A stretch of 64,000 nucleotides of DNA, from contig NC_081408.1 in the NCBI RefSeq assembly GCF_030272615.1, positions 309,330,450-309,394,449 of the forward strand, in the 5' to 3' direction. Below the pieces are notes generated by a model. It was given only the letters and a program-made list of their open reading frames with translations. It did no database searches and had not been told where the DNA came from. Positions within the stretch are counted from its first letter, which is position 1. Every line of letters begins with the position of its first letter. The stretch comes from Cryptomeria japonica (Eukaryota > Streptophyta > Pinopsida > Cupressales > Cupressaceae). Shown here piece by piece: positions 12,191-22,674 of the stretch. The position numbers and the translations under genes are program-made.

Positions 12191-12650
12191 CTCCTTATTG
12201 TCTGGTGCTTGACTTGCACTCTTGGCCACATATGAGTCCTCTACATTTCCTCCTTCAACATTCTTTGCACTCTAATTATCTTCATAATTGTTTATGTACT
12301 CCTATCGTCCAGGGTTCTTCAACTCACTTCCTCCAATTCTTAGTTCTTCCGAAATGAATAGCTCTTTGATACGACATATGTTATTCAATAAGTTGTTGGT
12401 TCAGGTTCAGGTTTTGCAAATTGAGTTCCAATTCGGATAAATTTTTTTTAGGGGTTTCAATTTGTTTCATATACATATACATATATATCACATAATTAAA
12501 TCTAAATAAAATAATATAAATATTAAATTTAAAATTAATATAAATATTTCACTTATTAAATTTAAATTATTAAAAATAAAACAATATTATTAAAATTAAT
12601 ATATATGTTTCCTAGTCCAAACATCTAGTCAAAAACTCTGTAATGCTCTA
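12190..12650. other. No gene seen; AT-rich spacer
   Basis: 12470-12610 is almost pure A/T with short ATATAAAT-like words. I see no conserved coding frame. Confidence 0.5.
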
Positions 12651-12992
12651 GTGGAGATAGATGAGCTTCTGAAGATGAAAGATTCACATTTTCCTAAGAA
12701 TGGAGACCTAGGAGAGCCTCCAGAAACACTGCTGCAGCCAATAGGGAAGGAGCTAAATCAGCTAATTGATACATTTGTTCAGGAGAAGTTGTCAGAGCTA
12801 CAAACATGGGTGTTGGAAGATGACTCTAATCTTGTCATTGGTGTCTATGGAATGCGCAGAGGATGCAAGCTAAAAGGGAAAAGGCACATGAGAGAAAAAA
12901 AGCACACAGTACAAAGCTGGCAAACCCAAACGCATATTGAACCGATAAGTGGATCCGGTGTGAACCGAACCCAAATCCGACCAAGTAACTAG
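12651..12992 (+). pseudogene. Possible NLR (NB-ARC) P-loop region fragment
   Basis: A 113-codon open frame contains LVIGVYGMRRG preceded by an acidic helical stretch. In NB-ARC resistance proteins the P-loop reads roughly VIGIYGMGGVGKTT. Here the start of the motif is present, but the GGVGKTT core is replaced by RRGCKLKG, so it could not bind nucleotide normally. The frame then degenerates and no LRR or further NB-ARC motifs follow. The resemblance rests on about 10 residues and could be chance. Confidence 0.3.
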
Positions 12993-13740
12993 CAAACCCA
13001 ATAACTTACATTATTCTCAAATGTTTCGGTTAATTCATATTTGGGGTCTCCTCCCTCCTCTTCATCCAATATTGACTCTACAAACAAATTTCCCACTTGG
13101 TCAACGAGCTCTTTGTATGTTTCGTCAAGGAGTGGTAGATGTCTAGCTATCTCCTCCCACTCTCCCTTCATATAATCTTCAATGAAAGTTTTCCTCTCCT
13201 CCCAACTACAACTTTGGTTGACATTTCGACTTTTGCTCCTAGGTGGACTTGAACTTTTTGTCAGAAATCCTTTAGTTTCTTTGGTAATTCTCTTTAATCT
13301 CCTTCGTCATTCTCCTTGCTCTCTAAGCTAAAGGGATCTTCTCACCCTTCCGTCGTTTGCTTTGTGACTCCTTGGAATATGTTTCTTGTCTTTGTTGGGC
13401 TGCACAAGCATTAATTCTCAGAAGTATGTCTCCGGCTGGTGTCATATTTAAAGCTATCAAATTTCCACAATCCATACTATAAATTTCTTGATGCTTCTGG
13501 ATTAGATTGTGTGCAATTTTTTATCATCAACGTTTCGAATCACACTCCGTGTGAAATTTTGGTGTCACATTCCTCACCCTCCCTTCGGTTCCTCTCTTCA
13601 TAACGCTACAATATTTGTTGTGTGCACAATTCTTGATCCCTCTCAAACCAAAGGTCTTGCAAAATGATGAAATGGCATAAAATGATCCTTGGTAGTTTGT
13701 GCAATAGACGATCAACCTCTTTGTTGACAATTAAGTTGTC
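12989..13740 (-). pseudogene. Unrecognised protein-like remnant
   Basis: Minus-strand fragments of open frame (landmarks EWEEIARHLPLLDETYKELVD and IKNCAHNKYCSVMKRG) with protein-like composition, broken repeatedly. I do not recognise the family. A decayed transposase is a reasonable guess but unsupported by a motif. Confidence 0.25.
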
Positions 13741-14560
13741 CTAAATGGCATCCTGAGGGGCGTTCCTCCTAAGAACTTCCCTCCGAACATGTTCTTTTAA
13801 CAAAATATCCCACAACTTCACAAGTATTGTGTAAGCTGGTATTCCCTTTCTTTGATGGCTTGCACAGACTCATCTATGGGCTATCCCATTACATCACCAT
13901 GATTCTTGTCAATAAGTTATATTTGCCAAGGTTCGAAGAGGTAATTATGTCAAATGTTTACTTGATAACTTTACTTGAATGAGTAACAAGAAGTAAACAG
14001 ATAATAGAATAACAAAATATGGTAATCGTTCACAACAATGTTTCCAAAAAGATATGTCATTCCATTCACTCATTCATAAAATATGCAATTGACATAGGGG
14101 TTCATACATGCTGTCCCAACTAAGTGTACAATGAGAAATATATATAGAATAGCAAACGATGGTTGAGAATGCCAACCATCAATAGCTACCAACAACAGTT
14201 TGTCAGGAACTAACTTTCTAATTACAAAGCAACTTATTTTATTATTTACGAACTACAATGACTTGGTGTTTGTTCACCACAACCTCTACCTATGGCTCAA
14301 GAAAATTTGAGTTTAGAAAAAAACAAGTTAAACTATTATATTTTGATTGTTGCAACTTGCACATTTAATATCATTTTGAATTTCATGAACAACATACACA
14401 TCATCTTCTTCCCGTTGAGTGTCTATCAAACGCTAACCTCCATGCACATCTCCAGGAGCTAATATAACAAAGAGTTGTATGAAGTTCCTTGGTAATTCTT
14501 ATTGATTCCCTATGCAATTCAAGATAGGAACAAACATATTCTAATCATGGTGCATCCCCA
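13740..14560. other. No gene seen
   Basis: Mixed-composition sequence with no frame over 60 codons showing family motifs and no clear repeat structure. Confidence 0.5.
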
Positions 14561-14720
14561 TCCTTTCATTTTCTGCGATTTTCTCTTCCTTTTTCCCCCT
14601 GCAAATTAAAAGAATAGAGTTAGTTCTAGAGTTGCATCTAGGTTAGAAAGGAAGCAGCCTTCCCTGAAAGTTTGATCTCATCTGCAAGGTCCCACACCTT
14701 GAGATCATTCCCATGGTTCT
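14560..14720 (+). repeat. Dispersed copy A of an exon-like fragment
   Basis: It closely resembles 16300-16480: a shared CATCCTTTCATTTT block, then GCATCTAGGTTAGAAAGGAA and TTTGATCTCATCTGCAAGG. The similarity spans about 150 bp with indels. The identity of the source is unknown. Between this copy and 15540 I see no gene. Confidence 0.5.
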
Positions 14721-15894
14721 GTTGGGTCTCAAATCAACAGATTGGATAAGTTCTAAGGAAATGCCAACTCCTATGATCAAACCCTCCAATTGACTAGGCC
14801 AACTTATAGAGTGAACCTATTTGGTTACTAACTCTCTCACTTTAGGCTCTGCAGGACCTAGGCGGGTATACCTACTCACTAGTTGTTCCTTCAACCAATG
14901 CTTTTTATAGCAGATTTAGTGTCTTAATCTGATATCTCCTAGTCTCAGAATGGCATAAGTTTCTTAAACAGACTGATTTCAGATGTGTGTATTGATCTAT
15001 GTATCTTACAAAAGTATATATATTACACTTTGGCTAAATTACCTACTATACCTACTCTACTAATCCTAATGCTTAAAATTAAAGGGTAACTAGTATGGTT
15101 AAAGGGTTTGTTTACAAATGATCAGTGTCTTTCCTCTTATTTGGGCTACAGAGTCTTATATTTCGTCAGGACTTATTGTGTAAATTTATGAGACAGTTTT
15201 TAAACCCACCCCTCTCGGCGAGTCTGTCAGTTACTATTTCTTATGAGCTCTACTTCAATGTCTATATTGTAAACCGCTTGAATGAATTTAACCCTAATTT
15301 TAAGAGACCATCCAAGGAAGAAATACATGGAACAATTACAATTCACAAGTAAATCTTTTTTTATCCAAATCTACAATATGAAACACAAAATTTCACTGGA
15401 AGAACACAATAACCTTATCTCCTTTAGATAATATCACAAGCAACTGCCTTCTAAAAATATGTTAACTCTCAACACATATGAGAAAGAAAATGCAACTGGT
15501 TATTTCTGATAAAAAGTTTAAAAGTACAAAATTGCCTCCACCTCTTGTATCTCTATTCCCCCTCCTCTCTCTTTACATTTTACATCACACATATATATGT
15601 GTTTGAATGGTTTTCATACCCCTTTGGGTGAAAAGACACCCCCTTTTTAAATAAAAATAATTCAAAATCCCGAAATTGCCTTAGTTTATGTAATTAATTG
15701 TCACTTTACAAGTTGTTTAGGCATATTAGAGGTATTTTAAGGCTATTTTATGGGTATATAATGGATAAATGGTCTTTAAATGATGTAAATACCCCCTTTG
15801 GTGCTTCACACTCCATTTTTTATGCCCATTATTGTGTTTATGTTATGGTTTCATATTGTGCAACAAATATAAAATATATTACTTGTACCTATTC

Positions 15895-15895
15895 A

Positions 15896-15927
<32 letters not shown>

Positions 15928-15930
15928 TTA
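15895..15930. repeat. (TA)n microsatellite
   Basis: An uninterrupted TATATA run with one TATG imperfection. The surrounding 15540-15990 is AT-rich and without a recognised gene. Confidence 0.8.
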
Positions 15931-15999
15931 GAATTTTTCTTGCTCCTTGTCTTGGAATTTGGAATTCTAAAAATTGCAAATTTTAGGGTTCCAACAGGT

Positions 16000-16215
16000 T
16001 CATTGGAGTGTTCAACAAGAAGTTCAGCGGGGATGAAATCCCAAGTGACAACAATTTTTGGCATATGGTGTTGTTCTCAACATATTCAAGCTTGAAGAGG
16101 CATTCGACAAGTACCTTGCGACCATACTAGCAAATCCAGCAATCTTTACACACTCTGGTTTAGATAAGACCTGCAAATTTCATGCCAAGAATTCATACCA
16201 GTGTGTCTTCAAGAG
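16000..16215 (+). pseudogene. Exon-like fragment of an unidentified gene
   Basis: From 16000 the plus strand reads as protein (FIGVFNKKFSGDEIPSDNNF), then after a frameshift near 16078 as a helical segment (KLEEAFDKYLATILANPAIF) ending at a consensus splice donor (AAGAG|GTAATT) near 16217. An acceptor-like CCAACAG precedes it. The region 16500-16560 (NSNFRRDAIPKDNN) is a related second copy. I do not recognise the family. Confidence 0.35.
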
Positions 16216-16299
16216 GTAATTTCCAATTTATTGAAATGTCCTTTATCACTTCAAGAAGAAGCAGACATTCCATATCTATGGTCAGAGGAACTAGAGATT

Positions 16300-16560
16300 C
16301 TACATCACCATCCTTTCATTTTTTGCAATCCTCTCTTCCTTCTTAGCTGCAAATTGATATTATAGGGTTAGTTCTATTGTTATTCGGTTTGGGTTGGACC
16401 AACACTGCTGCATCTAGGTTAGAAAGGAATCCAACCTTCTCCAAAGGTTTGATCTCATCTGCAAGGTCCCACACCTTGAAATCATTCTCATGTTTCACTA
16501 GAGTGCTGAACAGCAATTTCAGGAGGGATGCAATTCCAAAAGACAACAATAAACATGAGC
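16300..16560 (+). repeat. Dispersed copy B of the exon-like fragment
   Basis: It is related to 14560-14720 at its left part and to 16020-16060 at its right part (GATGCAATTCCAAAAGACAACAA compared with GATGAAATCCCAAGTGACAACAA), suggesting a local duplication of a gene piece. 16600-17290 shows no gene. Confidence 0.4.
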
Positions 16561-17299
16561 GCCAACCTATGTGCAAGAATCAAAACATGTTTAATTAACT
16601 ATATGCCCACTTCCCAAGGCTGGAGGCATGCAAAACAATTCATAGAAGTGGAAATGAACAGAAAAAACCCTTTGAATTACTATTTTTAAACACACATGAA
16701 CAAATTTGCCAATCCTTAGAGATGAGATCACCACTTCATAGTGCATTTGTGATGACCAATGGCCTATTTACCAAGGCGTTTTGCCTGTTTTCTGTCATAA
16801 CTGACATATTTACACTGTCCAATCAGCATATCCACTAAAAATGAAAAAAAACACTCAATTATGTCACTTGCACTCAAACTCATTTTCTTAGCCATGATGC
16901 TCTAGATCATCCCAAGTCTTTAAAACTGATGAAAACCAATTCTCTCTGTGAACTCCTTGTCACTTTGACAAGCTTTCCTTTTAATGAGAAGATGAAAAAA
17001 AAAACAACTAAACAATCATGACCAAGACCAAATTTTTGGATCAAATTTGTTAAGTTAAGCAACAGAATTTTAGCAAATACCAGTCTTTACACGTGCCAGA
17101 AGCGCAAAGGTAGTCTTTTCCTGTGCCAGATGCACTAAGGTAGCACATAAGCATGGATTTTGTGTTGGATTTTGTGTTGGGGTTACCTTTAACTTTAAGA
17201 GATTATGGTAATTTTTTTGTTGTTGTTGATAGATTTTAGTTTTTTGAAGATGATGTATTTCATTTCTTACAATAAACATGGAGACACCTCACATGTTGC

Positions 17300-18006
17300 A
17301 AAATTATTTTTCAAAGAAGTAGTGTAATTGCATGGCCTGCCATTTTCTCACTTCTGATGGAGATACCAAAGTTTTGCGTCATTTCTGGAATACATTTTAA
17401 AAGATGTTGGAAACAAAACTGTAGTATAGCCCTGCATACCTTCCTCAAATAGATGGGTAGATGGAAGTGGTGAATTATTCTCTTGGGAAGTTACTGCAAT
17501 GCTTGGCACAAGATGAGCCAAAGCAATGGGATTTGGGACTTCTTAAGCTGAAATTGCTCTTAATTATTTTGCATATTGAACTTATTGGCACACACATTTC
17601 ATCAGATACAAAACAATTTGTTGAGTGAATGATGGATTCCCTTAGGCACATTAAAAGGAATATTGAGCAACATAATGCAGAATTAAAGAACAAAAGAAAC
17701 TCTAAAAAGAGAAATTTTGGGGACACAGTGGTGATATAATTGCAAACAGATTGTTTTCCAAAGAGGGAGCATAACAAATTGAAGATGAAGAAATTTGGCC
17801 CTTGCCCAATCTTGAATAAGTTGGATGATAATGCTTATCTATTGGGATGGTCTCCAAAATTGGATATTTCACCAATCTTCACTGTTGCTGATATAGAGGA
17901 TTTTAAAGGTGAAGATTCAGAACAAGCAGACAGGCAAACACAACTTCTAAGCTGGGCAACAGGGTTGCCAAGAAAGGCCTCTGAAAATATCAAGAAAATT
18001 TGGTAG
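17300..18006 (+). pseudogene. Ty3/Gypsy integrase C-terminal half remnant
   Basis: In order on the plus strand the landmarks are: a FFKEVV..LHGLP-like segment near 17315; a damaged PQ-DG-TEVVN..LG motif near 17450-17490; a KQWDLGLLKLK segment near 17520 (usual form KxWDxxLxxxE); a long basic helix; then HNKLKMKKFGPCPILNKLDDNAYLL at 17768-17840 and a C-terminal ISPIFTVADIEDF. These match the end of a Gypsy integrase and its GPF/Y-like module. No chromodomain is seen. Stops and shifts make it inactive. 18010-18900 holds only likely 3' untranslated remains of the same element. Confidence 0.7.
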
Positions 18007-18714
18007 ATGAACGTGAGCACACTATGATCTTGGCACAGGTCTAAAGAATGGTAGATCGTGATATAAAATATCCAACAATCAACTGAGGCCGCTTAAATAT
18101 CTGAATCAGAATTGAAGAGAATGGCGCCTGAATTGTTAGGCTAAATTGCCAACAAAACCTTCTTTGTGTTGAACATGGAATCAGGGGGATCAATTATTTT
18201 CTGCTACGAGGGTTTTTATGCAGGAGCATCATATGACAATTGACAAATTTATTTAATGTAGCTCGTTAGGTGTCTAGGGTTTTGTGTTAGGTCAAAGGAA
18301 GGTAGGTGTCAAATATTAAATATGTGGTGAGTGATTTTAGAGTTCCAGATTTTATAGAGCATAATTTTGTAAACCAGCAATGTTAGTAGACCTGGGACCA
18401 TGCTTTTAGTCGTAAAATTATATATTAAGGGAAGATGTTTGGTGTGGAGGCGGGAAGGTAGATGTAAACTAATATAGTAAGAATAGCAAATTAAATATTC
18501 TAGTAATCTAATTAAGCAAACTGAACATGCCCAAAACTAAATGTTCACTTCTTACAGTCTATTGAAATCTGATCTGTTTTTAACCTTTTCCATATGCATT
18601 CCGACTTCTGTTTTCTCTGTTGTACCTTTGTCCGGCTCAAGAAGAAGTTACCAAATAGCGAAAAAAATCATAATCGGGATTTAGAGTGCATACAGCATTT
18701 AGAGCTTTTAGCTT

Positions 18715-18740
18715 ATGCAGGGTTTAGGGTTTAGATGGTA
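18715..18740 (-). promoter_or_regulatory. Telo-box words (AAACCCTAAACCCT)
   Basis: Read on the minus strand, two adjacent AAACCCTAA words. Telo-boxes are frequent near plant translation-related genes. Here they lie downstream of, or in an intron of, the minus-strand gene at 18962-19337, so a regulatory role is uncertain. Confidence 0.3.
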
Positions 18741-18961
18741 TACATAATAAATCATAAAAATCGCAGCTAAAAATAACATGCGAGAGCTGAAAGAAGTACA
18801 CAACTGCAGCGTGCACATGCTTCATTAGGGTTTCCAAGATATGATACAGAATCAAGAGCATTGTGTTCCAGGAACCAGAAAAAATGCTCAAATATGCAAA
18901 CGTTTATTGCATGCTCCCAAGAAAAAAGAAGGGTAAATAAATAGATGTATAAATTGGGTAC

Positions 18962-19337
18962 CTTTGAAAGAGTTTGCTCAAGATGGGCATAGCGTGCTTC
19001 GATTCCGCTCATCCTTTTCTCCATTACATTTATGAGGCTTGGTGTCAGAACAGATTCACTGTCTGCCAATGGCATTCCAAGGTGTATAAATTAGCTTACC
19101 AGTACACACAGAAAAAAATCATAGATGGAGTTGATGAGTATTTGGAAAATTACCAGTAGAAAATGAATGCTTTGCATAATAAAAGCAATGTGGGTGGGTC
19201 TTGAAAAGTGAAAAGTTCAGTTGATTTTGCTGTTTTCCGCTGTCTATACGAGAATGGTTAAGTATAACATTCCTCAAGCGCCTCAATGGGTGCAAATGGG
19301 AGGAAATCTTCATCATTGCAGATCTTGATACAATCAT
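18962..19337 (-). CDS. Two 5' exons of a probable organellar release factor 1-like gene (partial)
   Basis: Exon 1 (19337-19154) starts at ATG and encodes a basic presequence rich in Arg, Ser and His ending KHSFSTG, typical of mitochondrial import. It ends at donor TACTG|GTAATT with one base over. Exon 2 (19062-18962) starts after acceptor GGCAG, supplies two bases to complete the codon, and ends in phase 0 at donor AAAG|GTACCC. The phase match supports a real intron of 91 bp. The exon 2 peptide (PSLINVMEKRMSGIEARYAH) resembles, from memory, the start of the coiled domain of bacterial-type release factor 1 in plants. No further exons were recognised below 18962, where Gypsy remains occur, so the gene either has a very long intron or is truncated. 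Confidence 0.45.
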
Positions 19338-19339
19338 TT

Positions 19340-19756
19340 TAGTCTCTCTCTGTAATTTATATACAGATGTTTTGGATGCTGGACATTGCGTTTGATATTA
19401 TATTAAAAATGGGATCTTCTCTGATATTTACATAACATATTCAATTTTCAAACCATGTAAAATGGAATTAGTTGCAATTCAATATCAGCCCATGAGAGGC
19501 AGTGGCGGAAGTTCTTGCCGTGATTTTAAAGTCAAGTTTCTGGATGTTGTAGGCATTGCGGATTTGATCGGGTGTTCTCGGCGCTGCTGTTTAACGCAAT
19601 TTATTTTATTTTATTTTTTGAATATTATTTATACAATTGTTAAAAAATGTAATTTCTATATACATTTCTAGTATATTAGTAAAAGTATTTAAAAATAGGG
19701 CATGTTAATGGGCTTCTTAGGATTGATCCTCCTCAATGTTTAAGAAAGTGTGACTT
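19340..19756. other. No gene seen; left flank of LTR element insertion
   Basis: AT-rich sequence upstream of the minus-strand exon 1, possibly containing its promoter. The last ~20 bp before 19757 join in frame (VTW) to the RNase H remnant at 27384 once the LTR element is removed. Confidence 0.4.
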
Positions 19757-19761
19757 GGATG
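19757..19761 (+). other. Target site duplication GGATG, left copy
   Basis: Identical to 27384-27388 on the other side of the element. Confidence 0.9.
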
Positions 19762-20905
19762 TGTTGGCATTTTTGATGTTCATGTTGTGATTGTCATTGA
19801 TGGACACACACTTGCATTAAGATCCTCTTCATATGTGTGAGGTAGAGCACAACCGGTATTTGTTCCAACCGGTATGTTGTATTATTGTCTTTAGACTATT
19901 GATGTTTTGCAGAGTGTGTTTACCGGTCTGAAGCGGCATGTCGACCCCAAGCGGTTCGTGGATACCAAGCGGTACGAGGGATTAAAGCGGCATAACACAT
20001 TTTTACCAGTCTTCATTTTGACAAACTGGCAACCGGTATTTTGTATGAACCGGTAATACTCTGTAATGAGTTACCAATCGGCATTTTGTGATGAGTTACC
20101 ATCCATCGATCATTTGACAGTGCCGACTCTCTGCCGGTGTTTTTTGTGTCGTGTTACCAAATATGTCCAGATGCATTGAACCTAGGAAATTGTATTGTAA
20201 TCCTATTGGATGAAATCAGATTCCTTTATAAGGACATCATGTCTAGGGTTCTAAGGTTGTTGTTGTTAAGGTTGATGTTATTGCTAGGGTTCAAGGTAAC
20301 TGAAGAGTTAGAGAGAGTATGAATGTGTAGAAGACTGAAGTAATGTTGTAATGCATTAAGATCGAGCTATTAAGGATCTAACCAAGCAATTTGTGCTATT
20401 TTCTAGATCACTCACTTGTTGATTACTCACATCTTCGACAAGTCTATAGCCCTTAACTAGGCAGGCCCAAAAGCCTCTTGTAAATCCTCTAACAAGGTGG
20501 TTCACATCTTTGGATCTAAAATCCTCTAGCAAGGTAGTCTTCAATCGGACTTATCTCCTAACAGAGATTGAGATTCCTAATAGGATCGGTTCTGGTAAAG
20601 AACGTTGTAAGACCTTAACCGGTCTGACCTTAACCAGTCTGGTTTCTATTCTGCAGATAGTTACTTGTGAGTTCCATCTCACCATGGTTTTTCCCATTTG
20701 GGTTTCCACGTCAAAATCTCTTGTGTTATGGTGTTTGTGCTTCTGTGGGTGAATGCATTATTAGCTATTTGGTTTGCATGTTTGTTAACCGGTTTGTTTG
20801 CTAAATTGTTTTACCGGTTTACTGTCAGTCTTACAAAGTGTTTAAGTGCAAAGATTTTTGGCATACTAATTCACACCCGCCCCCCCCCCCTCTTAGTATT
20901 CATCA
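19762..20905 (+). repeat. 5' LTR
   Basis: TGTTGGCATT...TATTCATCA, 1,144 bp. It holds about nine ACCGGT words, four AAGCGG words and a C-run near its end. It is collinear with 26260-27383 and with the solo LTR at 3411. Confidence 0.92.
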
Positions 20906-20907
20906 AT

Positions 20908-20920
20908 TGGTATCAGAGCC
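20908..20920 (+). other. Primer-binding site (initiator-Met tRNA)
   Basis: TGGTATCAGAGCC starts two bases after the LTR end; this is the standard plant Copia-type PBS. Confidence 0.9.
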
Positions 20921-20955
20921 TACCTTTCTATAAGTTTAACCACTTGGAAAGAGAT

Positions 20956-22233
20956 ATGGGGGAATACACCTTGAGGGAACTTACTCAACGGCTCACTCAG
21001 TCTAAGCAAGTCTATGATGATCTTATGGTCAAATACAAGGCATCTCAAGCAAAAAGGAGAGAACATGCAGAAAAGCTGATGGAGCTATCTGAAAATAGTT
21101 CTGCAGATGAAGCAGACATGGAAGCCCTAATTGCAAAAGTAAACAAGTTGAATGAATCAAACTCCAACCTGAGAAAGGAGTTGGAAGGACTGACTATCCA
21201 AATGTGTCAAGAGCTTGAGAACCGAAGGAAAGCTGAAGATCTGGTGAAAGAAATAGATCATGAGATCTCCAAGCTGAAACAAGAGATCAGTGCCCTAACT
21301 GCTCAACTCCATGCTAGCAAAGTGGAAAAGGATGACATGCAAGGTGAACTGAACAGTGCCATCTCTGAGAATGAAAACCTGATGGAAGCAAATGTTGTTA
21401 TTTCCAAAGAACTCTCTGAGTCAAAGGAAATACTTGCTAAGTTCAACAAGAGTACTGTCAAGCTTGAGCAAAAGCTTGAATCTATCAAACCGGTCAAGAA
21501 TACCAATGGACTTGGTTATTCCAGTCATGAGGAAGGTGAGACCTCTGGTACAAATGTTGGAGCATCAAAGAAACAACCGGCATCAAAGGATAAAGGTAAG
21601 CAAAAGTTTAAACCTGTTTGCTTTAACTGTCTTAAAGAAGGACATACTGCAAATGTGTGTAAGAGTAAGGCTTACAACAATTTTCCTTATTTCCTAAATG
21701 ATAAGCCTGGATCCTATAGATTCAGTGGTAACTGTTATGCATGCAACAAGTATGGGTATAGAGCATTTGAATGTAGGTCTGTCATGAATGACACTGGAAG
21801 ACATCCTGAGAGGACCCAAGGAGTTGGTCCTGAACCTTTTGTGAACTGGAATCACAACCGGTTTAATGTCTTCAATCATCAGCCAAGAAGTGGTGGCTAT
21901 CAAGCAGCAACCGGATGGATAGCAAATTGTATGATCTGTCATGGTCATGGTCACACTGCTGCAACATGCAGAAGGAAGAATAGAAACATGAACAATGGAC
22001 CTTGGAGAGCACTTGGATTGGTCTGCTATCACTGCAACAAACTAGGTCACATTGCCAGATTTTGTAGATCAAGAAAGAACATATCTGATGATATATCGGT
22101 CACTCCGGAAGGAGACATTGATGTTGACACCATTCAAGCGAATATGAACAAAACCTGGAAGAAGAAACCAGTGGTGTTGCAAGAGGAACCAGTTTCTGCA
22201 CCTAGTGTGGAAATATCAGAACCGGCAAACTAA
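20956..22233 (+). CDS. Gag-like nucleocapsid protein with four CCHC zinc knuckles
   Basis: An intact 425-residue frame. The chosen start, MGEYTLREL, is the first ATG downstream of the PBS. Residues ~1-185 are a long coiled coil. A Lys-rich linker follows, then four CX2CX4HX4C knuckles: CFNCLKEGHTANVC, CYACNKYGYRAFEC (His replaced by Tyr), CMICHGHGHTAATC and CYHCNKLGHIARFC, followed by a tail. The usual N-terminal Copia gag core is not recognisable, so the coiled coil may serve for particle assembly. The knuckles would bind the element RNA. It is the only undamaged retroelement frame in the window. Confidence 0.85.
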   Translation: MGEYTLRELTQRLTQSKQVYDDLMVKYKASQAKRREHAEKLMELSENSSADEADMEALIAKVNKLNESNSNLRKELEGLTIQMCQELENRRKAEDLVKEIDHEISKLKQEISALTAQLHASKVEKDDMQGELNSAISENENLMEANVVISKELSESKEILAKFNKSTVKLEQKLESIKPVKNTNGLGYSSHEEGETSGTNVGASKKQPASKDKGKQKFKPVCFNCLKEGHTANVCKSKAYNNFPYFLNDKPGSYRFSGNCYACNKYGYRAFECRSVMNDTGRHPERTQGVGPEPFVNWNHNRFNVFNHQPRSGGYQAATGWIANCMICHGHGHTAATCRRKNRNMNNGPWRALGLVCYHCNKLGHIARFCRSRKNISDDISVTPEGDIDVDTIQANMNKTWKKKPVVLQEEPVSAPSVEISEPAN

Positions 22234-22674
22234 GCCTCAGAAAAGCTTAGGGGGAGCAAACGGCGAAATGTTTCGAACCCCCGGTTTACACCGGTAAAAG
22301 ACCTTAACCGGTATGTGATACATGTCACTTGATAGAAGACCGGAAATGGTAAAAAGGCAAATTAAGGTTTACACCCTAATTGAGGAGCATTAAAGAGATA
22401 TGTTTAAAGGCATTTTTCAAATCATTTCTCACTATCTGTTTTCGAGCGAAGAAAAGTTTTTCAAAGAGCAGAGCGACGAAAAGGCGATTTGAGCTGAGAT
22501 CTTGAGAAATTGACAAACCGCGAAGGAGATTCCAATTCAAACTGCAAATGGTCAAGTGGAGAACATAAAGCGGTGATTCAGCAACCAACGGAGTGTGGAG
22601 TGAAGGAGAATCGGAAAGCCCTAAATTCACGTGTTTTAAAAAGGTATTTCTCGAAGTTCTTAAAGTTTCTATCA

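Noticed and set aside
16343-16576. Minus-strand frame with HENDFKVWDLADEIKPLEKVG
   Set aside because: The related copy at 16000-16060 is readable on the plus strand, so the minus-strand reading is probably a shadow; left unassigned.
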